Shown: positions 1-13,561, counted from the stretch's first letter. The stretch is DNA of 64,000 nucleotides from Dastarcus helophoroides (GCA_028583605.1 CM053335.1:12565553-12629552); one strand, 5' to 3'. The notes: generated by a model from the sequence alone, not told the origin. A program made the numbers and translations.

Positions 1-556
1 GAATTTTATTGTAGCTTTTGAAAACTTTTTAAATTTTTCTTATGAAAATTTCGATATTTTTTAAAAGGTGGACTTTTTTTGAATAATTCTTCTTGATGTC
101 GGTAACTTTCCCACACTATATTTACTTTTTTTCTGAAGAATTCGCTTTTTATGTAAATTGCGACTTTTTTTGAAAATTTCGACTCTCTGAAAACTTTGAT
201 TGTTTAAAATGTCGACACTTTAATTTTGACTTTGTACGAATTTTAATTTCTTGAAGTTTTCACTTTGTCTTAGAGCTATTTTTCAAATTTCGTACTAGAG
301 GTTGAATTTTTATTGTAGCTTTTAAAAACTTTTTAAATTTTTCTTATAAAAATTTCTATATTTTTTAAAAGGTGAACTTTTTTTGAATAATTCTTCTTTA
401 TGTTGGTAACTTTCCGACACTATATTTACTTTTTTTTCTGAAGAATTCGCTTTTTATGTAAATTGCGATTTTTTTTGAAAATTTCGACTTTCTGAAAACT
501 TTGACTGTTTGAAACGTCGACATTTTAATTTTGACTTTTTGTACGAATTTTAATTT
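1..556. repeat. Tandem duplication, about 303-bp unit
   Basis: The sequence from position 1 recurs from 304 with scattered substitutions and 1-2 base indels; the second copy fades near 556. The first unit may extend left of the window, so the true array length is unknown. Both units are AT-rich, with runs of T and the word TTTTGAAAATTTCGA, and neither has a usable reading frame. Confidence 0.85.
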
Positions 557-2494
<1,938 letters not shown>

Positions 2495-2537
2495 AACCAC
2501 AAGCACAAGCACAAGCACAACCACAACCACCACCACC
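2495..2537. repeat. Imperfect ACAAGC / CCA microsatellite edge
   Basis: A short run of ACAAGC-like hexamers ending in CCA triplets closes the CTA tract. It probably arose by degeneration of the tract's right edge. Confidence 0.75.
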
Positions 2538-2681
2538 ATTTGACACATTTTAAAAACTCATGTTCTTATCGGAATTTCAAATTTCTTAAAAATAGGATTT
2601 ATACAGAAGATTTTAACTTAAATTTAACTTTCCTTAAAAAGTAGATATTAATTTTTGGAGATTTTCACTGTTGATATTTTT

Positions 2682-2855
2682 TAAAATTGATATACAAATC
2701 TTGTTCCCTGAAACCAAGAGAGATTTAAAAAATACAACAGTTGCTCTAAGGCATTATCGAGCAACTATTGTGTTTTTTAATCTATGTTGGTCCCATGGGA
2801 CTAGATTTGCATATCAATTTTTGAAGATAACCAAGAACCAGTCCGTTTCGCCCAA
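2682..2855 (+). mobile_element. Family A hairpin element, diverged copy
   Basis: Family A is defined by a left arm near AAATTGAAATACAAATC, a core containing CCCTGAAACCAAGAAAG, the inverted right arm, and a 3' tail ending near GGACCAGTCCGTTCCACC. This copy has both arms, much diverged, and the tail on the right. The 89-residue open frame across it is incidental to the palindrome. No transposase is encoded in any copy, so the family must be non-autonomous. Confidence 0.75.
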
Positions 2856-3634
2856 AGCTGACGTTTCTCTTAAAATTGTTGGCTTAAACTTACAAAAACT
2901 GAAAATTGGGGATTTAAATTGGAGCACGGAAAAAAATTAAAATATTGGATTAAGGATTCACCATCAAAACAGTTAAAAAACTACGTTTAGGCTCAAAAAA
3001 ATTTTTTTTTATCTAAGATACTTTTTTTTAATCAAAATGAAAATTTTGGGAGAAATGGTTAACAATTTTAGGAGAAACCCAATTATAACTTTCAATTTCT
3101 AAACGTCGAAAAATTCCAAATTTCTATTTAAATTCGATATCGTAGGTTGAAAAAAATTTAAATTTTTACTAAAATTTTATCAAAAATCCATATCTCTTTC
3201 AATGTTTAGAAACATTTTAGTTAAAATTGGTTCTAGGAAAAAGACGTTTAGGTTTAGAGAAGAAGTTTCAAAACAAATTAAAGGTTTGCATTAGAGAATA
3301 ACACGACTGCATAAAAAAAATTACAGTTCAACTTTATTACTAATTATTATTAATTATTTATTAATTAAAACAAAAATCTAAAAAAAATCTCACGATTTCT
3401 AAGGTCAAAATTTTTATTAAGAAGTCAATTTAAAAAAAAAAACAGTTTTAGGTAAAACTTTGGAAATTGAAAGTTTAAATTCGGAATTTTTAGAGAAGTC
3501 TTACCATTTCATGTTACCTCTTAAAAATTTGACGTTATTTTCAGAATTCTCTGCAGTTTACCTGCAATCTTGACTTTCAAATTCAAAATACCAAATTGCA
3601 ATTTTGAAAAATAAAGTCTGTATTTAATATTTAA
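2856..3634. other. AT-rich anonymous DNA; right part is a segmental-duplication flank
   Basis: Mostly low-complexity A/T sequence. From about 3543 to 3680 it matches 11711-12030 (shared ATTCTCTGCA, AATAAAGTCTGTATTTAAT and a 45-base run just before the satellite). The sequence bordering both satellite 1 arrays is therefore paralogous. Confidence 0.65.
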
Positions 3635-5525
3635 AAATGACTACTATATTTCTATAGCAAAAAATTCAAACCCGGCGCATCCACCAATTTACAAAAACAC
3701 CCCGACGCTTGTAATTAACGCGTCTAATTGACAATTAATGGCGTTAAACTTCATTAGGGTCTCTTCCATGGGTTCCAGCGACATATTTTTTGCGCTTCCA
3801 TTTTCTCGTAGAGAAAAATTCTTTTTAACCAGACCTGGCAAAAAGGATATTGCATTCGATTTTATTTCGCTGTAGCTCTTAAAACAGTTTTGTTTCCAGT
3901 TACGTTATATAAAAACACAATAAAATCAAAGACTTAATTTTGGCTTCTACCCTCAAAACGTGGTCGAAATTTGGGATTTGGAGGCAACATTTTGGCATCA
4001 AAGTTGAATTTGTGGGAAAAAAATTAACAATAATTCTACTATGTTTCTACGGAAAAAAGTCATATCCTGGCGCATCCGCCAATTTACAAAAACACCCCGA
4101 CGCTCGTAATTAACTCGTCTAATTGACAAATGGCGTTAAACTTTATAAGAGTCTCTTCCATGGGTTCCATCGACATATTTTTTGCGCTTCCATTTTATCG
4201 TAGCGGAAAATTCTTTTTAACCAGACCCGGCAAAAAGAATATTGCATTCAATTTTATCTCGCTGTAGGGCTCAAAAAAATTTTGTTTTTGGTTACGTATA
4301 TGGGAACCCAATAAAATCAAAGACAAAACGTTGACTTCTACCCTCAAAACGTGGTCGAAATTTGGGATATGGGGGATCAAAGTTGAATTTGTGGGAAAAG
4401 AGTACTAAAAATAATTCTACTAGGTTTCTATGATAAAAAGTCATATCCTGGCGCATCCACCAATTTACATAAACATCCTGAGGTTTGTAATTAACGCATC
4501 TGATTGACAAATAATAGCGTTGAACTTTATTAGTCTCTTCCATGGGCTCCAGTGACATGTTTTTTGCGCTGCCATTTTCTCGTAGCGGAAAATTCTTTTT
4601 AACCAGGTCCGGCAAAAAGGATATTGCATTCGATTTTATTGCGCTGTAGCGCTCAAAATAATTTTGTTTCCGATTACGTTATATGAGAATACAATAAAAT
4701 CAAAAACAAAATGTTGACTTCTACCCTCAAAATGTGGTCGAAATTTGGGATTTGGAGGCAACATTTTAGGATCAAAGTTGAATTTGTGGGAAAAGAAAAT
4801 CAAAATTGATTCTACTATGTTTCTATGGAAAAAAAGTCGTATCCTGGCGCATCCACCAATTACATAAACACCTTCACGCTTGTAATTAACGCGTCTAATT
4901 GAAAATTTATGGCATTCAAACTTTATTAGAGTATCTCCAATGAGTTGCAGCTACTTGTTTTTGCTCTGCCATTTTCTCGTAGCGGAAATTCTTTTTAATT
5001 AATTCCGGCAAAAAGGATGTTGCCTTTGATTATATTTCGCTGTAGCTCTTCAAATAATTTTGTTTTCGATTACGTTATATGGGAACACAATAAAATCAAA
5101 GACAACATTTTCACTTGTATGCTCAAGATGTGGTCGAAATTTGCAATTTGGAGGCAACATTTTGGGACCAAAGTCGAAATTTTGAGAAAAGAAAATTAAA
5201 ATGACTCTACTATATTTCTGTGGGATAAAATTTGTACCCCGGCGCATCCACCAATTTACATAAACATCTCGTCGCGACGCGTCTAATTGGCAATTAATTG
5301 CGTTAGAACGTTTTTAGAGTCCCTTTCATGCATCCCAGCTACTTGTTTTTTGCGTTATAATTTTATCGTAGCGAAAAATTCTTTTTATCCAGGTCCTGCA
5401 TTCGATTTTATTTCGCTGTAGCGCTCAAAATAATCTTGTTTTCAGTTAAGTTATATGGGAATACAAAAAAATCAAAGACAAAATTTCGACTTCTACCCTC
5501 AAAGTGTGGTCGAAATTTTGAAAAA
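3635..5525 (+). repeat. Satellite 1 array, about five units of 381-396 bp
   Basis: Unit starts can be set by the word GGCGCATCCACCA at 3675, 4069 (one mismatch), 4450, 4846 and 5241, giving spacings of 394, 381, 396 and 395. Each unit then carries GCTTGTAATTAACGCGTCTA, TTTTCTCGTAGCGGAAAATT, GGCAAAAAGGATATTGCATT, a GCTGTAGC box and CCCTCAAAACGTGGTCGAAA. The last unit is truncated near 5525. Short open frames within it are not conserved between units, so it is non-coding. Confidence 0.93.
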
Positions 5526-5690
5526 AATGAAGTTTTAAGATGGTTAAAAGGGGTTTCATTGGGTAATGAAGGGGAACCAAAAAATAGCTAGACCATGAGA
5601 AGAAAAGTTTTGGAAACGCTGCTCTAGGATTTATTTTTGCAAGACATCGCTCTATACGTTTGCAATTGATCCATACCAGTTGCACTTACG
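5526..5690. other. Junction sequence right of satellite 1
   Basis: A short AT-rich stretch between the truncated satellite unit and more balanced DNA. I recognise nothing in it. Confidence 0.5.
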
Positions 5691-6660
5691 TGTCTATCAC
5701 CCTTAATTTCGATTAACTCGAAACAATGCGAAACTCAAATCGTTGGAGACGAAGTCTGCATTCTAGCAGTCTATCAAACTCTCACACTAGATGACAGCAC
5801 TGCGCGGCGCGGTTTCCGTCTTGGGGGGTCACCGGCGTACTTTCTTAATTAGTTGGCAAACTTTGTTAATTTCGTCTTCTGTTGTCGGCGTGAATATTCT
5901 TGCCTTTTCCTTTGTCGTTGTAACCAACTCCCGAGGAGATGCATATTTAAATGAAAAATACACGATATAATTTCGACGACGCCACGAATGACGCCCGCGG
6001 AATAACTCATCAGAGGTTTTAGCATTTTGGGTAATCCAGCTGCTCCACCATCGCTCCCGACATAAACAAGACTCTTCTTGCTATTTAAGAGTAAGCTTAT
6101 AAACCGCTTACGAATTATGCACCAATTTGCTTAATTTCGCGAAAACTGGAACTTACGACGTCATATTTTGTTATAGCCCATTGCGGCAATTACCGCAATT
6201 AATATCTCCTTTTGGAAGAAATTTCCTTAGTAAGCAAAACCCCACATAAAATACAACACGTTGGAGATTTTCCAAAATAAAAAGTTTTAGAATCAAACTA
6301 GCTAATCTTACAATTGTATACAAATTTTCATCCCTTATTTAAGACTCTTGAAGGGTAAATGTTAAAAAAATTTTGCTTAATGCTTACGACGTTACGAAGG
6401 GAATCTATGGGCAAAATTTTAATCTTCTAGACCCACTGGCCTAGGCTGTGCGTTGTCTGACAGTCAGTCTTTGTAGTAATTGACATTTTTAACCCAATTT
6501 ATACTTACGAACGAACAGCTTGATCTTCTGAACACACCTCTAATTGAAGCTTTGGATGGGAATTGGATCAAACGAAATATTCGTAATAGTAATATATATT
6601 CGTAATGGATCTTTGATCCATGGAGCTTGTTAGGTAATAACGGGTAAACAAGTAGTTGTT
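5690..6660. other. GC-richer low-repeat block
   Basis: Base composition is clearly more balanced than the surroundings, including a GCGCGGCGCGG run near 5813 and CpG outside the usual TCGA context. A near-palindrome TGCGGCAATTACCGCA lies near 6182. The part at 6310-6480 resembles 24620-24700 and 25100-25180 (shared AAGGGAATCTATGGGC-like and GTGCGTTGTCTGACAGTCAG-like words), as an old transposon tail might. There is no long open frame. Confidence 0.5.
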
Positions 6661-6785
6661 GTAATCGCCGATAATGCTATCAAGCGAAACCTGGTCCGTT
6701 GTTAGCAAATATTTATCTAAACATTGTAGAATTTTTAATTTCTGTTACATTTTTATCGTTAATAAAGTTAAATAGTTATGAGTCT
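6660..6785 (+). repeat. Family C dispersed repeat, single-arm copy
   Basis: Shares TGGTCCGTTGTTAGCAAATA, ATTGTAGAATTTTTAAT and ATCGTTAATAAAGTTAAATA with 34906-35083 and 61005-61145. Only one arm and the centre of the element are present here. There is no coding capacity. Confidence 0.75.
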
Positions 6786-7500
6786 TTAGAATTTTATTAA
6801 GTAGATATATGTGAATAAAAAAAAGAAGGCTAAGATTGTGCCCTCTTATGCTCCTAAGATGATATATGCATGACAGCACTAAGATGTTGAACATTAGGTG
6901 CAATAAATAAAAAGAAAGCAATGTTTATAAACGTATTTCATTATCGATAAATATTAGATTCGTTTCCCCACGACTGTAAGCATCCAAACCACATTATAAA
7001 AAGATTGGTCAGTTTGACAGTATTTATTTTAAAATATCGTCAATATTCTGACTTGTTTACTGATATGATTTTGAACTACACTACATTGTTATTTTCCAAT
7101 TTTAAGTTTTTGCTTCTGTCGGCAGTCACACTCTTTTTAAAAGCACCTACAATTTCTTTTTTCATCCAAGAATTTCATTTTACTTCAACTATGAATTTTC
7201 CTTCAGCAGAAAAAAATGTATCTTCTCAGCTGTAATATAGGTCAAATAAAAAGACGTAATCAGAACACAGAACACACTAAGACAACATTTTGGTTGCTGG
7301 CATTACTCGTAATAGTTATAGAAAATACTCCATCATAAAGTTTTCTAAGCTGCAATCTCTATAGAGAGTGGCAGCGAATTCATTTTCGTTGTAATTGATT
7401 TCTGCTAAACAAAAGCGACCTGAGAAGCGTACAAGTGTTGGCAATTTGTAAATATGATCGATAGGCATCCAATCTGTGCAACATTCGAATCTGTTCATTA
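6786..7500. other. Anonymous intergenic or intronic DNA
   Basis: Moderately AT-rich and free of recognisable repeats. A TATCGATA palindrome lies at 6942-6949. Two short open frames (7005-7235 forward, 7316-7498 reverse) show no family signature and lack coding support. Confidence 0.45.
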
Positions 7501-7790
7501 AAGCCTTCGAACCTATTTTTAATCTTTGACGCCTGAAAACTTGCCGTCGACAGTTGTTGTCTACTTAGCTATCAATTTCGCGTGATTTATCGATAAGTGT
7601 TCTCGCCTCGGATAAGGGCTATTTTTCGATAGGACGTCCCGCCGTTAGCGAAGAAAAGATCCCACTGCTAGACGATCTATTATATCACGCTCATATATGA
7701 TCAATATCCGTCGTTGCGTTTTTCCTTTTTTTTATATTTCGCCCCCATTTCTAGTCGGACATACATCGGCGGGATAAATTGGGTTTGTGT
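7500..7790. promoter_or_regulatory. Candidate regulatory block with TATCGATA and GATA-type words
   Basis: GC-richer sequence with the palindrome TATCGATA at 7588-7595, GGATAAGG nearby and CGATAGG at 7627. In Drosophila TATCGATA is the DREF-binding DRE, and clustered CGATA binds BEAF-32. Whether those factors act here is inference, and the motif count is low. Confidence 0.25.
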
Positions 7791-7797
7791 AACGCTC

Positions 7798-8064
7798 TAA
7801 TTTTATTGTGTTCCCATATATCGTTACCGGGAACAAAATTATTTAGAGCGCTACAGCGAAATAAAATCGAATGCAATATCCTTTTTGCCGGGCCTGGTTA
7901 AAAAGAATTTTCCGCTACGAGAAAATGCCAGGGCTGAAAACAAGTCACTGAGACACGTAAAATGGACTGTAATACAGTTCGAACGCAATTAATCGTCAAT
8001 TAAACGCTTTAATTACAAGCGTGGGGGCCTTTGTCCAAATTGGTGGATGCGCCGGGGTTTGAAT
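7798..8064 (-). repeat. Inverted partial unit of satellite 1
   Basis: Reverse-complement match to satellite 1: the unit's TTATTGTGTTCCCATATA end, the GCTACAGCGAAATAAAATCG box, GGTTAAAAAGAATTTTCCGC, and the 13-mer reading TGGTGGATGCGCC at 8041-8053. It is a single unit with a divergent middle section near 7930-7980. It also holds the best match in the window to a tRNA 3' end (see findings). Confidence 0.88.
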
Positions 8065-8325
8065 TTTTGACGTCAACTATATTAAAGTCATTTTTATATT
8101 TCGTTTTGGTAAAAGAAAAGTACCAAAGTCAAATGTCTAGAGATTTAAAGGAAGAAACAAGTAATTAAGGGGATAATTAAATTAACGGAAGTTCAGGGAC
8201 AAGTCTGTTTCTCATTCTTTCAGAGCAGGATACAGTTGACAATAAACTATTCAAATATTTTCATTAACTGGAAGATTGTAGGAAAATATCTGCCAATCAA
8301 GCAGCCTCAAAATCTAATATTCTTT
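8065..8325. other. AT-rich spacer
   Basis: Sequence between the inverted satellite 1 unit and the start of satellite 2. Nothing recognised. Confidence 0.5.
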
Positions 8326-10737
8326 AGAAATACCCATACATAGGAAATGGAAACATTTATCAGGGCCCTATGGTTACACAGTCACTAATAGGACCTTAGC
8401 TTAGAAGATCCTTTGCAATCAACTATCCAAGATTTGTATATTTGGATAGTAATTTAAAAGGTCTTGCGGTGTAAAAGAAAAGAAAAGTAATGAGTTTTCG
8501 ACCGTTTAAAAATCTGTACGATTTAAGGAAAAGAGGTCTAATGAAATAGCCAAAGGTTTTCTTCTATCTAGACTCAACAACTACTTAAAATATATGTGTA
8601 CTCCAAAAAGAAAATGGAAAGCAAAAAAAGCACACCAAAAGCTGTTGGAATATCAAAAAATATCGTGATAAATATTGTCAATTAATTTTTTCTCCTATGA
8701 TAGATAATTGAAAGATTTATTGCCTTTAGTAAAGAGCAGGCAAAGAAAAAATCTAATAAAATTAAACCAAAATAAAAAAAAAACTTCAGAGAAATGCACC
8801 CAAAGAAATACCCATACATAGGAAATGGAAAAATTTATCAAGGCCCTATGGTTACACAGTCACTTATAGGACCACTTTAAAGCTTAGAAGATCCTTTGCA
8901 ATCAACTATCCAAGATTTGTATAATTGGATAGTAATTTAAAAAGTCTTGCGGTGTAAAAGCAAAGAAGAGTAATGAGTTTTCGACCCTTTAAAAATCTAT
9001 ACGATATGAGGAAAACAGGTTTAATGAAATAGCCCAAGGTTTTCTTCTATCTAGAATCAACAACTAGTTGGAAGATATGTGTACTCCAAAGAGGAAATAG
9101 AAAGCAAAAAAAGCACACCAAAAGCTGTTGGAATATCAAAAAATATCGTGATAAATATTGTCAATTAATTTTTTCTCCTATGATAGATAATTGAAAGATT
9201 TATTGCCTTTAGTAAAGAGCAGGCAAAGAAAAAATCTAATGAAGTTAAACCAAAATAAAAAAAAAACCTCAGAGGAATGCACCCAAAGAAATACCCATAC
9301 ATAGGAAATGGAAAAATTTATCAAGGCCCTATGGTTACACAGTCACTTATAGGACCACTTTAAAGCTTAGAAGATCCTTTGCAATCAACTATCCAAGATT
9401 TGTATAATTGGATAGTAATTTAAAAAGTCTTGCGGTGTAAAAGAAAGGAAGAGTAATGAGTTTTCGACCCTTTAAAAATCTATACGATATGAGGAAAACA
9501 GGTTTAATGAAATAGCCCAAGGTTTTCTTCTATCTAGAATCAACAACTAGTTAAAAGATATGTGTACTCCAAAGAGGAAATAGAAAGCAAAAAAAGCACA
9601 CCAAAAGCTGTTGGAATATCAAAAAATATCGTGATAAATATTGTCAATTAAGTTTTTCTCCTATGATAGATAATTGAAAGATTTATTGCCTTTAGTAAAG
9701 AGCAGGCAAAGAAAAAATCTAATGAAGTTAAACCAAAATAAAAAAAAAACTTCAGAGGAATGCACCCAAAGAAATACCCATACATAGGAAATGGAAAAAT
9801 TTATCAAGGCCCTATGGTTACACAGTCACTAATAGGACCACTTTAAAGCTTAGAAGATCCTTTGCAATCAACCATCCAAGATTTGTATAATTGGATAATA
9901 ATTTAAAAAGTCTTGCGGTGTAAAAGAAAAGAAAAGTAATCAGTTTTCGACCGTTTAAAAATCTGTACGATTTGAGGAAAACAGGTCTAATGAAATAACC
10001 CAAGGTTTTCTTCTATCTAGACTCAACAACTACTTGGAAGATATGTGTACGCCAAAGAGAAAATAGAAAGCAAAAAAAGCACACCAAAAGCTGTTGGAAT
10101 ATCAAAAAATATCGTGATAAATATTGTCAATTAATTTTTTCTCCTATGATAGATAATTGAAAGATTTATTGTCTTTAGTAAAGAGCAGGCAAAGAAAAAT
10201 CTAATAAAATTAAACCAAATTAAAAAAAAACTTCAGAGAAATGCATCCAAAGAAATACCCATACATAGGAAATGGAAAAATTTATCAAGGCCCTATCGTT
10301 ACAGTCACTAGTAGGACCACCTTAAAGCCTAGAAGATCCTTTGCAATAAATTATCCAAGATTTGTGTAGTTGGATAGTAATTTAGAAGGTCTTGTGGTGT
10401 AAAAAAAAAGAAAAGTAATGAGTTTTTGACCGTGTAAAAATCGGTACGATTTGAGGAAAAGAGGACCAATGACATAGCCCAAGGTTTTCTTCTATCTAGA
10501 CTCAACAACTACTTGAAAGATATGTGTACTCCAAAGAGGAAATAGAAAGCAAAAAAAGCACATCAAAAGCTGTTGGAATATCAAAGAATATCGCCATGAA
10601 TATTGTCAATAATTTTTTTCTCTCCTATGATAGATAATTGAGAGATTTATTGCCTTTAGTAAAGACGCAGGCAAAGAAAAAATTTAATAAAATTAAACCA
10701 AAATAAAAAAAAATTCATGGAAATACACCCAAAGAAA
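8326..10737. repeat. Satellite 2 array, five units of about 482 bp
   Basis: Units begin at AGAAATACCCATACATAGGA at about 8326, 8804, 9287, 9770 and 10251 (spacings 478, 483, 483, 481). The middle units are the most alike, and the first and last carry more changes, as expected if unequal exchange homogenises the centre. Each unit contains GCTGTTGGAATATCAAAAAA and AAAGAGCAGGCAAAGAAAAA. No open frame is conserved across units. Confidence 0.95.
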
Positions 10738-10986
10738 ATGCTTGACATTATTTGCTAGTTTTAAATCAAAAAATTCTAGAAAATCTAAAAGACCAGCCAC
10801 AAAAGAGCCCTTTAAAAGATATTAAAAATCAGGAGAGTTAGTTCCAGTAATTAATGTCCTTGAAAAGGAATATTTTTTTTATTTTTAGCTTTGGTAGACT
10901 TCGAAATTTTAATCAAAAGGCAACCGACGAGAAGACCTAAAACCTTCGAAAAAATGACATACTATAAGAAAGGTCTTTCTTGGAAA
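10738..10986. other. Spacer right of satellite 2
   Basis: AT-rich sequence with no recognised gene or repeat. Confidence 0.5.
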
Positions 10987-11171
10987 TACGAAGATTATGA
11001 AAAAGCTTATGTCTGAAAAATTAGCAAATTTTATGGTAAATAGAGCTGCTAAATGTGCTCAAAATTCCTGGCTTTCTAAGAGAAAGCAATTTAAAAACTT
11101 CAATAGTCTGCATGAAGCATTATTAGAGGGGCATTTTAAAATTTTGTCTTCTCCAGTAAAAAAATTAGCAA

Positions 11172-11233
11172 TTAAAATACAAATCTTGTATTTCAATTTT
11201 TGAATATAACCAAGGGCCAGTCCGTTTCACCAA
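11172..11233 (+). mobile_element. Family A, internal-deletion remnant
   Basis: The left end (AAAATACAAATCTTG) joins directly to the right arm and tail (TATTTCAATTTTTGAATATA, then GGCCAGTCCGTTTCACC). The whole hairpin core is missing, but both ends are kept. Confidence 0.75.
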
Positions 11234-11474
11234 AAACAAGAAATATTAATTTGTAAATTTTCATAATTGGAAAGGAAAGACAGTGGCAAAATCTTCTATT
11301 AAAGAAAAGAAAATATAAAACATTATGGGTTTTCAAAAACGGTAATTTGGTGGTCCATAATTTTGTGTTTTTTGGATAGAAATGAATTTTGAAGATGAGG
11401 AGGCTCCAAGAAAGACTGAAAGCGAAAATGTGCTCACAAGTCTTTTTAAAAGAGAGAAACGAAAATGTTGTTTT

Positions 11475-11700
11475 TGTAAGAGGAAGAGAAAGGAAGAAAA
11501 ATAGAATAAGATAAAGAAGAGAAAGAAGATGAAGAAGAAGAGGCAGAAGAGGAAGAAGAGAAAGAAGATGAAGAAGAAGAGGAAGAAGAGAAGGAAGAAG
11601 GCGGAAGAAGAAGGCGGAACAAGAAGAGCAAGAAGAAGGCGACAGAAGAATAGGAAGAAAAAGGCGGAATAAGAGCATATCAAAAAGAAGAAGCAGAGAG
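11475..11700. repeat. Purine-rich GAA/GGA low-complexity tract
   Basis: Almost entirely A and G, with GAAGAAGAAGAGG-type repeats and GGAAGAAGGCGGAAG variants. A related tract lies in the paired block at about 13330-13545. Confidence 0.85.
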
Positions 11701-11712
11701 ACAAGCAAAATT

Positions 11713-11979
11713 CTCTGCATTTTACCTTCAAACTTGACTTTGAAATTCAAAATAACAAAACTTCAATCGAAATTTTGAAAAAATAAAGTCTGTATTTAAT
11801 GTTGAAGTTTTAGACAAATATAAGGAACTAAAAATTAAAATTTTTAGAAAAGTATAGCAATTTTAAAAGCAGGGAAAAATCCAGTTTTAAGACTGAAAAG
11901 AAATAGATCGAAATTTGAAATTTAAACTTGGGATTTCGGACCAACGTTTTGGGATCAAAGTCAAAATTTTAAGAAAGAA
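11713..11979. other. Paralogous left flank of the second satellite 1 array
   Basis: Matches 3543-3640 and then leads into the array, so the array and its left border were probably duplicated as one segment. Confidence 0.65.
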
Positions 11980-12890
11980 ATGATAAAAATGACTACTATA
12001 TTTCTATAGCAAAAAACATTCGAACCTGGCGCATCCACCAATTTACAAAAAGGCCCAGGCGCATGTAATTAATGCGTCTAATTGACAATTAATAGCGTTC
12101 AAATTTTATTAGTCTCTTCCTTGGGTCCCAGTAATTTGTACTTTGAACTGTCATTTTCTCGTAGCGAAAAATTCCCGTGCCTGGCAAAAAGGATATTGTA
12201 TTCCATTTTATTTCGATGTAGCGAAAAATAATTTTGTTTCTGGTTACGTATATGGGAACCCAATAAAATCAAAGACAAAACTTTGACTTCTACCCTCAAA
12301 ACGTGGTCGAAATTTGAAATTTGGAGGCAACATTTTGGGATCAAAGTTGAATTTGTGGGAAAAGAAAGCTAAAAATAATTCTACTAGGTTTCTATGATAT
12401 AAAGGTATATCCTGGCGCATCCACCAATTTACATAAACACCCCGACGCTTGTAATTAACGCTCTAATTGACAATTAATGGCGTTAAACTTTATTAGAGTT
12501 TCCTCCATGGGTTTCAGCGATATATTTTTTACGCTTCCATTTTCTCGTAGCGGAAAATTCTTTTTAACCAGGTCCGGCAAAAAGGATATTGCATTTGATT
12601 TTATTTCGCTGTAGCGCTCAAAATAATTTTACTTCCGATTACGTTATATGAGAATACAATAAAATCAAAAACAAAATTTTGACTTCTACCCTCAAAATGT
12701 GGTCGAAATTTGGAATGTGGAGGCAACATTTTGGGATCAAAGTTGAATTCGTGGGAAAAGAAAACTAAAAATAATTCTACAAGGTTTCTATGATAAAAAG
12801 TCACATCCTGGCGCATCCACCAATTTACATAAACACCCCGACGCTTGTAATTAACGCATCTAATTGACAATTAGTGGCGTTAAAGTTTAT
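11980..12890 (+). repeat. Satellite 1 array, second locus, 2.2 units
   Basis: The 13-mer unit marker falls at 12028, 12414 and 12810 (spacings 386 and 396). The third unit is cut at 12890, where the second copy of the duplicated block begins. The junction shares TTA with both partners. Confidence 0.93.
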
Positions 12891-13561
12891 TACGAAGATT
12901 ATGAAAAAGCTTATGTCTGAAAAATTAGCAAATTTTATGGTAATTAGAGCTGTTAAATGTACAATTTAAAAATTCCAATAGTCTGCATGAAGCATTATCA
13001 GAGGGGCATTTTATAATTTTGTCTTCTTCAGTAAAAAAATTAGAAATTAAAATACAAATCTTGTATTTTAATTTTTGAATATAACCAAGGGCTAGTCCGT
13101 TCCACCAAAAACAAGAAAAATTAGTTTGTGAATTTTCATAATTTGAAAGGAAAGACAGTGGCAAAATCTTCTATTAAAAAATGAAAATATAAAACATTCT
13201 GGGCTTTTAAGAAACGGTATTTTGGTGGTATACAATTTTCTTTTTTTTTTGGATAGAAATCAATTTTGAAGATAAGGAGACTCCAAAAAAGACACTGAAA
13301 GCGAAAATGTGCTCAAAAGTCCTTTAAGAAGAGAGAAACATAAATGTTGTTTTTTTAAGAGAATAAGAAAGGAAAAAAGGAGAATAAGATGAAGAAGAGA
13401 AAGAAAATGAAGAAAAAGAGGCCGAAGAGGAAGAGGAGAAAAAAGAAGGCGGAAGAAGAAAGCGGAAGAAGAAGGGCAAAAAGAAGGCAAAAGAAGAATA
13501 GGAAGAAAAAGGCGGAATAAGAAAATACCAAAATGAAGAAGCAGAATGACTAGCAAAATCA
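12891..13561 (+). repeat. Duplicated block, copy 2
   Basis: Copy of 10987-11712, shortened by deletions (for example about 25 bp near 12960, which destroys the open frame seen in copy 1). It carries its own family A remnant at 13045-13110 and a purine tract at about 13330-13545. The two blocks bracket the second satellite 1 array as direct repeats. Confidence 0.85.
13045..13110 (+). mobile_element. Family A, internal-deletion remnant
   Basis: Same structure as 11172-11233. It was copied with the duplicated block and is not an independent insertion. Confidence 0.75.

Larger units (their letters stand above)
10987..11712 (+). repeat. Duplicated block, copy 1 (paired with 12891-13561)
   Basis: From TACGAAGATTATGAAAAAGC onward this block recurs at 12891 with indels. 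It includes a 68-codon ATG-started open frame (10997-11203) that is broken by a deletion in copy 2, a family A remnant (11172-11233), and a purine-rich GAA/GGA tract (about 11475-11700). The reverse Leu/Ser-rich frames of 185, 132 and 61 residues are translations of that purine tract and not genes. Confidence 0.85.

Noticed and set aside
3675..5253. A tRNA gene cluster suggested by the CCA-ending motif
   Set aside because: No D-arm, anticodon arm or box A lies upstream, and only the last 20 or so bases resemble a tRNA.
8326..10737. Possible CRISPR-like array
   Set aside because: The whole unit of about 482 bp is repeated, without short repeats separated by unique spacers, and the DNA is eukaryotic in character.
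10997..11203. 68-residue ATG frame with a paralogous copy
   Set aside because: The second copy is destroyed by a deletion, and the frame ends inside a family A remnant. No sign of selection.
11193..11750. Reverse Leu/Ser/Phe-rich frames that look like membrane or signal sequence
   Set aside because: They are the complement of a GAA/GGA purine tract, and the paired copy at 13260-13605 does not keep the same frame.
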